From NCBI RefSeq assembly GCF_963676325.1, contig NZ_OY781099.1, positions 620,001-684,000 on the forward strand: a stretch of DNA of 64,000 nt, in the 5' to 3' direction. This stretch comes from an uncultured Bacteroides sp. (GTDB lineage: Bacteria; Bacteroidota; Bacteroidia; Bacteroidales; Bacteroidaceae). The stretch's first letter is position 1; every line of letters starts with the position of its first letter. Under the pieces are notes generated by a model that was given only the letters and a program-made list of their open reading frames with translations, was not told the origin of the DNA and made no database searches. This document shows positions 26,638-34,592 of this stretch, one piece after another. A program made the translations under genes and the position numbers.

Positions 26638-27454
26638 ATTCTCCTAGAGTTCTTAGTTCTTTGGTTAAGGGAGTGATTGCATCTATTGCTTGTCTGTATC
26701 TTAAATAATCATTAAATGTAAGATCTACGTAAAACAGATATTCCCATTCCCGGCCTATTATAGGCAATGATTGTATTTTAGTAAGATTGATGTTATAAAA
26801 GGATAAGATGGAAAGAACCTGGGAAAGACTTCCTTCGGTGTGCTGCAATGAGAAAACAATATTCGACTTATTTATGTTCTTGTCTTTTCTGAAATCATCG
26901 GCCAACCAGGGATCGGCTACTAAAAGGAACCGGGTGAAGTTATGCTTGTTTGTTTCAATGCCTTCCTGCAAGACTTTCATCCCATATAGCTGGGCTGCAG
27001 CTTTGGAGCAGATGGCGGCATGTCCTTTCAGGTTCTTTGTTTTTATTATCTCCGCACTTTTTGCTGTATCTTCTGCCTCTACAACTTTGATGTTTGGATG
27101 GTTGTCGAGAAACTCCTGGCATTGCATCAAAGCGATAGGGTGTGAGTTTACTTCTATAATATCGTCCCAGTCTTCATCGGGCAGGCAGACAAAGCTGTGT
27201 GAAATGCGCAGTTTGTATTCACTTATGATCTGCAGCTGGCTTTTACGCAGTAACTCATGATTCTGTAACAGACTTCCGGCAATGGTATTCTCTATGGCTA
27301 CCAGTCCCATAGTCTGACTGTCAGCTTTCACAGCTGCAAATACATCCTGGAAGTGTCCGCAGCAGATTAACTCAATTTCTTCATTTGGAAAGAGTTTATG
27401 AGCAGCTATATCATGGTATGAACCTCTTGTTCCTTGTATGGCTATCTTTTTCAT
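26609..27454 (-). CDS. pheA: Prephenate dehydratase
   Basis: A 281-residue enzyme converting prephenate to phenylpyruvate. The dehydratase part (about 1-185) begins IAIQGTRGSYHDIAA and contains the catalytic NFTRFLLV motif (about 168-175). An ACT domain follows (HTEGSLSQVLSILSFYNINLTKI, about 205-227). In many PheA proteins the ACT domain carries ESRP for phenylalanine binding; here the matching stretch is QSLP, so feedback may differ. It is the first gene of the operon and lies directly behind a Phe/Tyr attenuator. No chorismate mutase is fused to it. Confidence 0.94.
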   Translation of the reverse strand: MKKIAIQGTRGSYHDIAAHKLFPNEEIELICCGHFQDVFAAVKADSQTMGLVAIENTIAGSLLQNHELLRKSQLQIISEYKLRISHSFVCLPDEDWDDIIEVNSHPIALMQCQEFLDNHPNIKVVEAEDTAKSAEIIKTKNLKGHAAICSKAAAQLYGMKVLQEGIETNKHNFTRFLLVADPWLADDFRKDKNINKSNIVFSLQHTEGSLSQVLSILSFYNINLTKIQSLPIIGREWEYLFYVDLTFNDYLRYRQAIDAITPLTKELRTLGEYEEGKSSSI

Positions 27455-27474
27455 ATAGAGTAATTATATATAAT

Positions 27475-27505
27475 AAAAAAATCCCGTCTCCAAAAGGAGC
27501 GGGAT
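27475..27505 (-). terminator. Attenuator terminator of the Phe/Tyr operon
   Basis: On the minus strand ATCCCGCTCC (27505-27496), loop TTTT, GGAGACGGGAT (27491-27481), then six T (27480-27475). It stands between the leader peptide and pheA, so it can stop transcription before the operon. The segment GAGCGGGA (27566-27559) inside the leader-peptide frame is a perfect 8-base complement of TCCCGCTC (27504-27497) and can act as antiterminator. Confidence 0.9.
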
Positions 27506-27539
27506 TTTTGTTTATTTTTAGTTTAAATCATTTATTGTT

Positions 27540-27626
27540 CTAACCGATACATACAAATTCCCGCTCTACTTTCTGGCTAAAGTAAAAGTAATAAAAGAAA
27601 AAGAATGTATAAGTAAATGACTTCAT
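27540..27626 (-). CDS. Phe/Tyr operon leader peptide
   Basis: A 28-codon frame from an ATG at 27626, with stop TAG at 27542-27540. It contains eight Phe and four Tyr codons, eleven of them packed between codons 4 and 16 (a run of FFFFYYFYF at codons 8-16). The ATG lies about 20 bases after the predicted transcription start. The 3' half of the frame (codons for V-E-R-E-F) encodes the antiterminator strand. This is the classical arrangement: stalling at Phe or Tyr codons uncovers the antiterminator, and full translation lets the terminator form. It would sense charged Phe- and Tyr-tRNA. Confidence 0.92.
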   Translation of the reverse strand: MKSFTYTFFFFYYFYFSQKVEREFVCIG

Positions 27627-27652
27627 TTCTGTCTTTTGTTATTATTCGAGTA

Positions 27653-27660
27653 CAAATGTA
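27653..27660 (-). promoter_or_regulatory. -7 box of the Phe/Tyr operon promoter
   Basis: Reverse-strand TACATTTG matches TAnnTTTG. It gives a leader RNA of about 190 bases holding the leader peptide, antiterminator and terminator. Confidence 0.75.
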
Positions 27661-27736
27661 CGACTTTTATTGAAAGAGCAAGCAATAATAATGAATTTTT
27701 TTATAAAAAAGAGCTTTTTGTTTCAAATGGTAATTT

Positions 27737-28693
27737 TTAGAATATTTTTGCACCGGCATAAATGTCCGTAAAATTGTTGAATTGACCTTCCAGACTCTTT
27801 TCTGATTTAGGGTCAAGTTCCATTGCTTTTTTCATATCTTCCATGGAACCTTCCTTATCGCCGTTAAGAAATTTAGCGCGTCCGCGTTCATGGTATGCTT
27901 TGCTGAAAGTGTCTTTCAACTCTATTGCTTCGTCGAAGTTCTCTATTGCTTCTGTATATCTCTCCTCTGAAATCAGCAACTGACCCAGATATAGGTAAGC
28001 TTGTTCGTTGAAAGGGTTAAGCTCAATTACATATTTATAATCTTCAGTAGCCTCTTCAGTAGAAGCATGCTCCTTTATTTTTCCACGAAGCAAATAAGCA
28101 GCTTCTTCTTCGGCATTTAGTTCAAGGACTTTTTCAATATCTTCAAGTGCACTTTCATGCTCATTAATGCCTTCCAGTACTTCGGCACGCATAAGATAAG
28201 CTTCTGTGAAATCATTCTTTATTTTGATAGCTTCAGTCAGATTGATAATTGCATTTATATCATCATTCATTGCATGGTTTCCTTTTGCAAGAAGCAGATA
28301 AGCGTCTGTGTCCTTATCATTGATGCGCAATGTATCGATACAGTTTTCAATCGTTAACTGATAATTTTCCGTGGTATAATTAACATTGGCCAAAGCGAGG
28401 TATGTGGATGCTACATTAGGGTCAATATCTATCATTCGGTGCAATGTTTTTCTTGCTTCATCCAATTCATTCTGATTAATATATGCTTTAGCCAGATAGC
28501 TCAATGTTTCAAAGTCCTCCTGGATAGCCAAGGCTTCTGTGTAGCATTTGATAGCATAATCAATGTTGCCGATACGTTCGGCGCGCATGCCATCATATTT
28601 GAATAACTCAAAGTTTTTTTTCTCTGTTTTCGCTTTTTCATCCTCCGTTTCTGCAGAGTCTCCAGTGAAGAATGTTTTAAAAAAGTTCGCCAT
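27737..28693 (-). CDS. Tetratricopeptide-repeat protein
   Basis: A 318-residue protein built almost wholly of TPR units (about eight, residues 35-310; for example AERIGNIDYAIKCYTEALAI, AKAYINQNELDEARKTL, ERYTEAIENFDEAIELKD). There is no signal peptide or membrane span; the N-terminus is a short acidic and lysine-rich segment. TPR proteins act as protein-binding scaffolds, and no partner is evident. The ATG at 28693 is preferred because a longer frame starts with a TTG inside the -7 box. It follows recQ on the same strand but has its own promoter at the recQ stop. Confidence 0.85.
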   Translation of the reverse strand: MANFFKTFFTGDSAETEDEKAKTEKKNFELFKYDGMRAERIGNIDYAIKCYTEALAIQEDFETLSYLAKAYINQNELDEARKTLHRMIDIDPNVASTYLALANVNYTTENYQLTIENCIDTLRINDKDTDAYLLLAKGNHAMNDDINAIINLTEAIKIKNDFTEAYLMRAEVLEGINEHESALEDIEKVLELNAEEEAAYLLRGKIKEHASTEEATEDYKYVIELNPFNEQAYLYLGQLLISEERYTEAIENFDEAIELKDTFSKAYHERGRAKFLNGDKEGSMEDMKKAMELDPKSEKSLEGQFNNFTDIYAGAKIF

Positions 28694-28720
28694 ATTTCTA
28701 TTTTTGGTTTTTAAGAGGTA

Positions 28721-28728
28721 CAAAAGTA
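28721..28728 (-). promoter_or_regulatory. -7 box of the TPR gene promoter
   Basis: Reverse-strand TACTTTTG matches TAnnTTTG, directly after the recQ stop codon and 27 bases before the ATG at 28693. Confidence 0.6.
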
Positions 28729-28729
28729 A

Positions 28730-30637
28730 TCAATTTGTTGAATTATTTATCATCCCATCTTTGATATTTAATCTCCCTTCATCTAATAAATATTGAATAA
28801 CAATACTTACTTTGTCGGGCTCAATGTTTAATTTGCGTACAATCTCAGCCGGAGTCATACTTTTATCTTCCAGTGTTGCAAATATTTGAGAAGCAAGTTT
28901 GTCAAATTCGGACTGCCGTAAGCCGCTCTCATTCTTTTGCAGACAGATATCGCATTGTCCGCAGTTGTGATCGTTCTTTTCTCCGAAATAGCGGAGCAGC
29001 ATACGACTGCGACAGGCATTGTCGGCAGTAACGTACTCTATCATCGCATTGATGCGTTTTACATATCTTTCTTTTCTTTCCTCATAAACCTCCTTTGGAA
29101 TATGAAGATGACGAAGTTCCACCCGTTCACGTGTATATATTATATAAGGTGTTTTCTTACGAGGTATATAGTCTATGATTCTTCGCTTGGTTAAAAAGAT
29201 AAGTATTTCATAGATTTTTTGCTGTGTGAGATTGAGCCTTGTTGCCAGTGAGTTTTCATTAATATAGGCATAATCCGTGAAAATACCTGTATAGGAACGA
29301 AGTATCGCCTGAAGAAGAGCTTCCACTTCGGGTCCCATTTCTCTGAATTTATACAGTTCATCACGACCAACAGTGAAAATGAGTCGGGAGGCATTATCCT
29401 GCTCATCTGTATATTCTATATATCCGGCTTGTGAAAGGATTTTTAGTGCACCGTCTGCCGGTACAGGGAAATGTTTAAAGTTACGGCAGAACTGTTCCAG
29501 ACTAAAGTCGTACATTCTTCCCAGTCCGTCGCCCATGGCCATTTGATAATAGAAGTTCAGGTGCTCGTAGATTTGTTTGATGTACTCTTTTTCGGGAAAA
29601 GTATCGGAAATGCGTTTGTTAAGAGTTGTTTTATCTGATTTGGAATAAAGAATCACTGCATAGGCTTTTTGTCCGTCACGACCAGCTCGTCCGGCTTCCT
29701 GAAAATAAGCTTCCGGGGAATCGGGCAAATCAACATGGACAACAAGTCTTACGTCTGCTTTATCTATACCCATACCAAAGGCATTGGTGGCCACAATAAC
29801 CCGGAACTCTCCTGTTTGCCATTGCTTTTGGCGAAGATCTTTGGCCTCATTGTTTAGTCCGGCGTGATAGAAATCAGCAGAGATGCCTGCTTTCCGTAAG
29901 ATCTCGGCTGTTTCCTTTGTTCTTTTACGACTTCGTGCATATACGATGGCTGTACCGGGTACTTTGCTGAGAATGTGCAAAAGTTCATCTTGTTTATTGT
30001 CTGTTTGGCGGACTATGTAGGCAAGATTCTTTCGCTCAAAACTCATGCGAAAGACATTCTCTTTTGCAAAGTGCAACCTTTCCTGAATGTCTTTTACTAC
30101 CTCGGGGGTAGCTGTTGCGGTTAATGCCAGTACAGGAATGCCGGGAAGGAGATTCCGTATGTCGGCAATTTTAAGATAAGCAGGGCGAAAGTCGTATCCC
30201 CATTGAGAGATACAGTGAGATTCGTCAACGGTAATCATACTTACCTTCATGCTCCGCAACTTCAGCTGGAATATTTCCGTGTCAAGTCGTTCGGGAGAAA
30301 TATAAAGAAACTTATAATCGCCAAAGATGCAGTTCTCTAATGAGATAAGTATCTCTTTCCGTGTCATGCCGGAATAAATAGCAACGGCTTTTATTCCACG
30401 GCTTTTCAGGTTCTGCACCTGATCTTTCATCAGGGCGATAAGCGGGGTAACAACAATACATATTCCCTCCTTGGCAAGAGCAGGCACCTGGAACGTAATA
30501 GATTTACCGCCACCGGTAGGCATTAGTCCCAGCGTGTCTTTTCCTTCACCAATGCTGTTGATAATATCTTCCTGCAGATCCCGGAAATCAGAATATCCCC
30601 AGTATTGCTTTAGTATGTCGCGGTAATTTGCCGGCAT
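28730..30637 (-). CDS. recQ: ATP-dependent DNA helicase RecQ
   Basis: A 635-residue 3'-5' helicase of the RecQ family. Walker A is LMPTGGGKS (about 38-46), the DEAH-type box is DESHCISQWGYDFRP (about 132-146), and the strand-exchange motif QEAGRAGRDGQ is near 315. A zinc-binding RQC segment follows (CRSRMLLRYFGE...CGQCDIC, about 535-565). The C-terminus is short and ends in a winged-helix-like region, without an obvious HRDC domain, so this is a short RecQ. It begins 2 bases after the recJ stop; RecJ and RecQ act together in RecF-pathway end processing, which fits the pairing. Confidence 0.93.
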   Translation of the reverse strand: MPANYRDILKQYWGYSDFRDLQEDIINSIGEGKDTLGLMPTGGGKSITFQVPALAKEGICIVVTPLIALMKDQVQNLKSRGIKAVAIYSGMTRKEILISLENCIFGDYKFLYISPERLDTEIFQLKLRSMKVSMITVDESHCISQWGYDFRPAYLKIADIRNLLPGIPVLALTATATPEVVKDIQERLHFAKENVFRMSFERKNLAYIVRQTDNKQDELLHILSKVPGTAIVYARSRKRTKETAEILRKAGISADFYHAGLNNEAKDLRQKQWQTGEFRVIVATNAFGMGIDKADVRLVVHVDLPDSPEAYFQEAGRAGRDGQKAYAVILYSKSDKTTLNKRISDTFPEKEYIKQIYEHLNFYYQMAMGDGLGRMYDFSLEQFCRNFKHFPVPADGALKILSQAGYIEYTDEQDNASRLIFTVGRDELYKFREMGPEVEALLQAILRSYTGIFTDYAYINENSLATRLNLTQQKIYEILIFLTKRRIIDYIPRKKTPYIIYTRERVELRHLHIPKEVYEERKERYVKRINAMIEYVTADNACRSRMLLRYFGEKNDHNCGQCDICLQKNESGLRQSEFDKLASQIFATLEDKSMTPAEIVRKLNIEPDKVSIVIQYLLDEGRLNIKDGMINNSTN

Positions 30638-30639
30638 AT

Positions 30640-32358
30640 TTATTCTGTAGGCTTTATATCTTCAATTATAAGTTGAATTTCGCCGTGCTTGTGTGTGTTT
30701 TCTTCAATGCTGTAACAAATATCAAACGAACGCTTGGTCTTGATGTAGCGCACATGTGAGCTCTGTCCGAAGGCAATACCGTTCATCACATTATTGGATT
30801 TGTTGTCCACTAATTCAAGTTTAATGTGCTCCTGTTCTCTGCCCACCACTTTACTTGTTCCATAGTCATACACATGACAAGTACAGAATATAGGTCTATG
30901 GTTGTCTGGCCCAAAAGGGTTGAACTTCTTTAACTCAGAGAAGAATCGGGGAGTAATATCTTTAAAATCTATTTCCGAATCAATGTTGATTACTGCACTT
31001 CTTTGTTCCGGCAGAATGTGGTTGGATACGAACTCTTCAAATCGTTGAGTGAACTTTTCCACATTTTCTATTTTCATAGAAAGTCCGGCTGCATAGGTGT
31101 GTCCTCCGAAGTTCTCAAGTAAATCACGGCAATGCTCAATAGCTTTGTAAACATCAAAACCGGAAACTGAACGGGCTGAACCTGTTGCAAGATTTTCTGT
31201 ACGAGTTAACACTACCGCCGGGCGGTAATAAATTTCTGTCAGTCTTGAAGCTACAATACCAATCACTCCTTTATGCCACTCCTCGTTATAGAGTACAATG
31301 GAACGACGATCTGCCAGGCCTTCCAGCTGGTCAACAATATTGTTGGCCTCCTCGGTCATGCTTTTGTCCAGATCTTTTCGTGTTTCGTTATATTGGTTGA
31401 TCTGATTACTTTTCTCTAATGCAAGAGAATAATCTTTCTCGATTAATAAATCAACAGCCTCTTTCCCATTCTGAATTCTTCCTGATGCGTTGATGCGGGG
31501 ACCTATTTTGAAAACGATATCACTCATTGTGATCTCTTTATCATTTAATCCGCAAATATCAGTGATAGCCTTCAGACCAATGCTTGGATTTGCATTCAGT
31601 TGTTTTAATCCGTGATAAGCCAGAATTCGGTTCTCTCCCATAATGGGTACAATATCCGATGCTATACTGACAGCTACCAAATCGAGCAATGGAGTCAATT
31701 GATGAAAGTCGATTCCATTGTTAATGGCAAAGGCTTGCATAAACTTGAAGCCTACTCCGCAACCCGACAGGTGAGTGTAGGGGTAAGTGTTATCTTCCCG
31801 CTTGGCATTTAGGATGGCAACAGCTGGCGGAAGAATATCATCAGGTACATGGTGGTCGCAAATAATGAAATCAATGCCTTTTTCTTTGGCATACGTGACT
31901 TCTTCAATAGCTTTTATTCCACAATCCAGGACAATAATAAGGCTGACTCCTGTTTCTGCTGCATGGTTAATCCCCTGAACGGAAACACCATAACCTTCAT
32001 TGTATCGGTCGGGGATATAATAATCAATGTTTGAATAGAATTGTTGTACAAACTTATAGACTAGCGCAACAGCTGTTGTACCGTCTACATCATAATCTCC
32101 ATAAATCATTATACGTTCTTTCCGTCCCATGGCCAGGTTAAGCCGTTCAACAGCCAGATCCATGTCTTTCATCAGAAAAGGGTCATGGAGGTCCTGTAGT
32201 TGGGGGCGGAAGAATTTTCTGGCCTCTGCGGCTGTCTCAATTCCTCGTTGCACAAGAAGTCTTCCTAGAATTGGGTTTATCCCCAATTCACCGGCTAAAC
32301 TTTGGCTAGCTTCTTTTTGTTCATGTGTAGGAGGTTGATAATTCCATTTGTGACTCAT
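30640..32358 (-). CDS. recJ: Single-stranded-DNA-specific exonuclease RecJ
   Basis: A 572-residue 5'-3' exonuclease of the DHH family. The metal motifs are visible: MIYGDYDVDGTTA (about 84-96), LDCGIKA and ICDHHVPDD (DHH box, about 155-168), then GCGVGFKF and the DHHA1 part GRIQNGKEA... with FGGHTYAAGLSM near 420. The start at 32358 (MSHKWNYQ) is chosen over an upstream extension because it gives the usual RecJ N-terminus. Upstream the minus strand reads TACCTTTA near 32450, a near match to the -7 box. It forms a two-gene operon with recQ. Confidence 0.93.
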   Translation of the reverse strand: MSHKWNYQPPTHEQKEASQSLAGELGINPILGRLLVQRGIETAAEARKFFRPQLQDLHDPFLMKDMDLAVERLNLAMGRKERIMIYGDYDVDGTTAVALVYKFVQQFYSNIDYYIPDRYNEGYGVSVQGINHAAETGVSLIIVLDCGIKAIEEVTYAKEKGIDFIICDHHVPDDILPPAVAILNAKREDNTYPYTHLSGCGVGFKFMQAFAINNGIDFHQLTPLLDLVAVSIASDIVPIMGENRILAYHGLKQLNANPSIGLKAITDICGLNDKEITMSDIVFKIGPRINASGRIQNGKEAVDLLIEKDYSLALEKSNQINQYNETRKDLDKSMTEEANNIVDQLEGLADRRSIVLYNEEWHKGVIGIVASRLTEIYYRPAVVLTRTENLATGSARSVSGFDVYKAIEHCRDLLENFGGHTYAAGLSMKIENVEKFTQRFEEFVSNHILPEQRSAVINIDSEIDFKDITPRFFSELKKFNPFGPDNHRPIFCTCHVYDYGTSKVVGREQEHIKLELVDNKSNNVMNGIAFGQSSHVRYIKTKRSFDICYSIEENTHKHGEIQLIIEDIKPTE

Positions 32359-32535
32359 TATATATTTTATTTTTTCTTTTTTCTTTGTCGATGGGTCTCG
32401 CAGGGAGACAAGCCTCAATCAGGGCTTCATGAAACGAATGTTTCATTTTGTAAAGGTACAAAAAACGTTTGTCGTTACATTATCGATTTGCTTATTTTTT
32501 TAGAATGAGTATAAAAAACTGTGAGAAAATAAAAA

Positions 32536-32574
32536 TGTTTTGTACAGAAAGAAAGTAGCTTTCTGTACAAAACA
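32536..32574. repeat. Perfect 16-bp inverted repeat
   Basis: TGTTTTGTACAGAAAG (32536-32551) and CTTTCTGTACAAAACA (32559-32574), 7-base loop. There is no T-tract. It lies in the 316-base gap (32359-32674) between recJ and the first DUF3857 gene, which also has ATGAAAC/GTTTCAT near 32430 and the next repeat; no gene is seen there. Confidence 0.75.
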
Positions 32575-32584
32575 TAATATAGAC

Positions 32585-32616
32585 TCCTATACAAATGACT
32601 TTTATGCTGTATAGGA
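32585..32616. repeat. Second inverted repeat, 9-bp arms
   Basis: TCCTATACA (32585-32593) and TGTATAGGA (32608-32616), 14-base loop, 10 bases after the previous repeat. It is downstream of the leftward DUF3857 gene and followed on that strand by AT-rich sequence, so it could help end that transcript. Confidence 0.55.
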
Positions 32617-32674
32617 TGAATATTTTTAATAGAGGGAGACTCTAAAACTCCGCTGGGCGAATTTGTATGAATCC

Positions 32675-34576
32675 TTATTCCTGCTTCTTTTTTAAGATAA
32701 TCTTACTAGCATAAGCGTTGGATACATCTTTGCAGAAAGCTGAAAATTCCGGATACTCTTTTATGTTATATTCACCGGAATGAAGATACAGCTGGTTGAT
32801 GATTAGTATCTTATTTCCGTTCAGACTAATGGATGCATTAAATTTGCCGAATTTCTTGTCTATAGTTGGGAGTTTGGGAAGAGATTCGACCGTGTAATTT
32901 TGAGGAATCTCCAGGGTGATGGTGTCACTATCCATGTATCCGTAATCGATATGTATAGGATGAATCCGATTCTTATTGGCTAGTCTACTAGGACCTTTTC
33001 TGAAAATATTAATGGGCACAAAGAGTCTGTTGCCTGTTTTGCTGCCATATTTCTCGCAATTTACGTTATAATTTACACTAATAGAAGGAAGTGCTGCCTT
33101 GTTTTCTTTAAATGAAACATTGTTAACACTTACGAGTGGCAACTGAACTCTTTCCCTTAGATAGTCAATTTGCTTGGTCGGACTAAACTTGGTGAATCCG
33201 AACATCTCCTCGTATTGAAATAGCTCACTTTCACGTGTTACCTTTGCCGTGGCATTTCCCTGATCTGTCAGTGTGATTACAGCTTTGTGTCCTTCTCTGT
33301 TAAGTGAATCCTTGTAAGTGGGTAGTTGATAAATCTCTCCACCGGTTTCTTTAACAAGAAGAGCATCATGTCCTGCTATTCCACTATGTACAAAGCCAAA
33401 CGGGTATTCCGGATTTGTGCATTCCAACCAAAGAGTTTCGTTTTTCAAAGGGACCTGGAGTATCACATGATTCATTTGATTGGGACTTGCAAAATCTTTT
33501 ATTAATCTGGGATTAACGGTACTGATTACTGTATATGTAGAAGAAATTCCCAGTTCTTTGAGCATAGCCCGCATATAGTTGGAAAGGCCTTTACAGTCAG
33601 CAAATCCGGTTTTTGCAACTTCTTGAGCAGGCACAGGCTGCAATCCTCCGATACCTAGCTGGATGCTTACGTATCTGGTTGTTTTTGCCAGGTAATCATA
33701 CAGAGCCTTTACCTTCTCCCGGTCAGATTTACAATCTTTGGTTAAATCGGCAATTTTTTTCTTTGTTTCATCAGAGAGTATATCCCTGTCTTTTAGTAAA
33801 CCATACTGCCAGTTTCCATAGGTATTCCAACTGCTTAGTTCACCATGTGTATTGTCATAAACAAAGTTTTTGGGAACAATATAAAGTTTGGGAATCAGTG
33901 TTGATATAGATTCAGTGTAGGGCTCATTTTCTATAACCTTAAGATTTGTCAGTTTCCACTCCTTGTAAAGGCCTTGTTTGCTGCTCTTTATCTCTGGAGC
34001 AACATTCATGTTGATGGGCTTGTATAGGAACTCAACATTATCGGGAGCATAAAACCGGTAAACAGCATTCTCTACAGATTGGTTGTAACTACTTTGAGCT
34101 AAGAATGGGGGAATTGCTATTAATCCTCTTTTGTACTTTATCTCCCATTCGTATTTTACGGTAAAAGGATAAGCGGGAGCATCACATTCATAATAGTATG
34201 TCTTTTGATCTGATGCAAATTCGGAAGTATATTGGGTGGATTTCAAATCTGATTGTTTTATCTTACGAATAAGATTTCCGTTGGCATCATAAATGCCACC
34301 ACGAAAACTCCGTAACTCTTCAAACTGGTCGCAAGGACAAATAAAGTTGGCTTCGTCATTTCCTTTACTTTCAAGGATAGTAGTTATCGTTGTTGATTTT
34401 TGCTCGCCGTTAATATTAGAAAGATATTTGAATTCCTGATCATCTAATCTCACTACAGAATAAGCATTCTGTTTCAGAGAATCAGGAATTACGGATAATG
34501 TCAGTTTATCTTGTGCATTTACTGCCAGGCACATAAAAATAGAAACTAACGTATAATTTATTTTGTTACTCCACAT
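32675..34576 (-). CDS. Secreted DUF3857/transglutaminase-like protein with intact triad
   Basis: A 633-residue exported protein: signal peptide about 1-21 (ending AVNAQ), a DUF3857 beta domain (about 55-230), then a transglutaminase-like domain. The likely catalytic residues are present: cysteine in GFADCKGLSNYMRAML (about 325), histidine in QMNHVILQV (about 365) and an acidic residue in LWLECTNPEYPFG (about 378-390). Such domains act as cysteine peptidases or protein crosslinkers in the cell envelope, but the substrate is unknown. It is the last of three tandem related genes, starting 16 bases after the previous stop. Confidence 0.82.
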   Translation of the reverse strand: MWSNKINYTLVSIFMCLAVNAQDKLTLSVIPDSLKQNAYSVVRLDDQEFKYLSNINGEQKSTTITTILESKGNDEANFICPCDQFEELRSFRGGIYDANGNLIRKIKQSDLKSTQYTSEFASDQKTYYYECDAPAYPFTVKYEWEIKYKRGLIAIPPFLAQSSYNQSVENAVYRFYAPDNVEFLYKPINMNVAPEIKSSKQGLYKEWKLTNLKVIENEPYTESISTLIPKLYIVPKNFVYDNTHGELSSWNTYGNWQYGLLKDRDILSDETKKKIADLTKDCKSDREKVKALYDYLAKTTRYVSIQLGIGGLQPVPAQEVAKTGFADCKGLSNYMRAMLKELGISSTYTVISTVNPRLIKDFASPNQMNHVILQVPLKNETLWLECTNPEYPFGFVHSGIAGHDALLVKETGGEIYQLPTYKDSLNREGHKAVITLTDQGNATAKVTRESELFQYEEMFGFTKFSPTKQIDYLRERVQLPLVSVNNVSFKENKAALPSISVNYNVNCEKYGSKTGNRLFVPINIFRKGPSRLANKNRIHPIHIDYGYMDSDTITLEIPQNYTVESLPKLPTIDKKFGKFNASISLNGNKILIINQLYLHSGEYNIKEYPEFSAFCKDVSNAYASKIILKKKQE

Positions 34577-34592
34577 AATACTTTTTTCCTGT

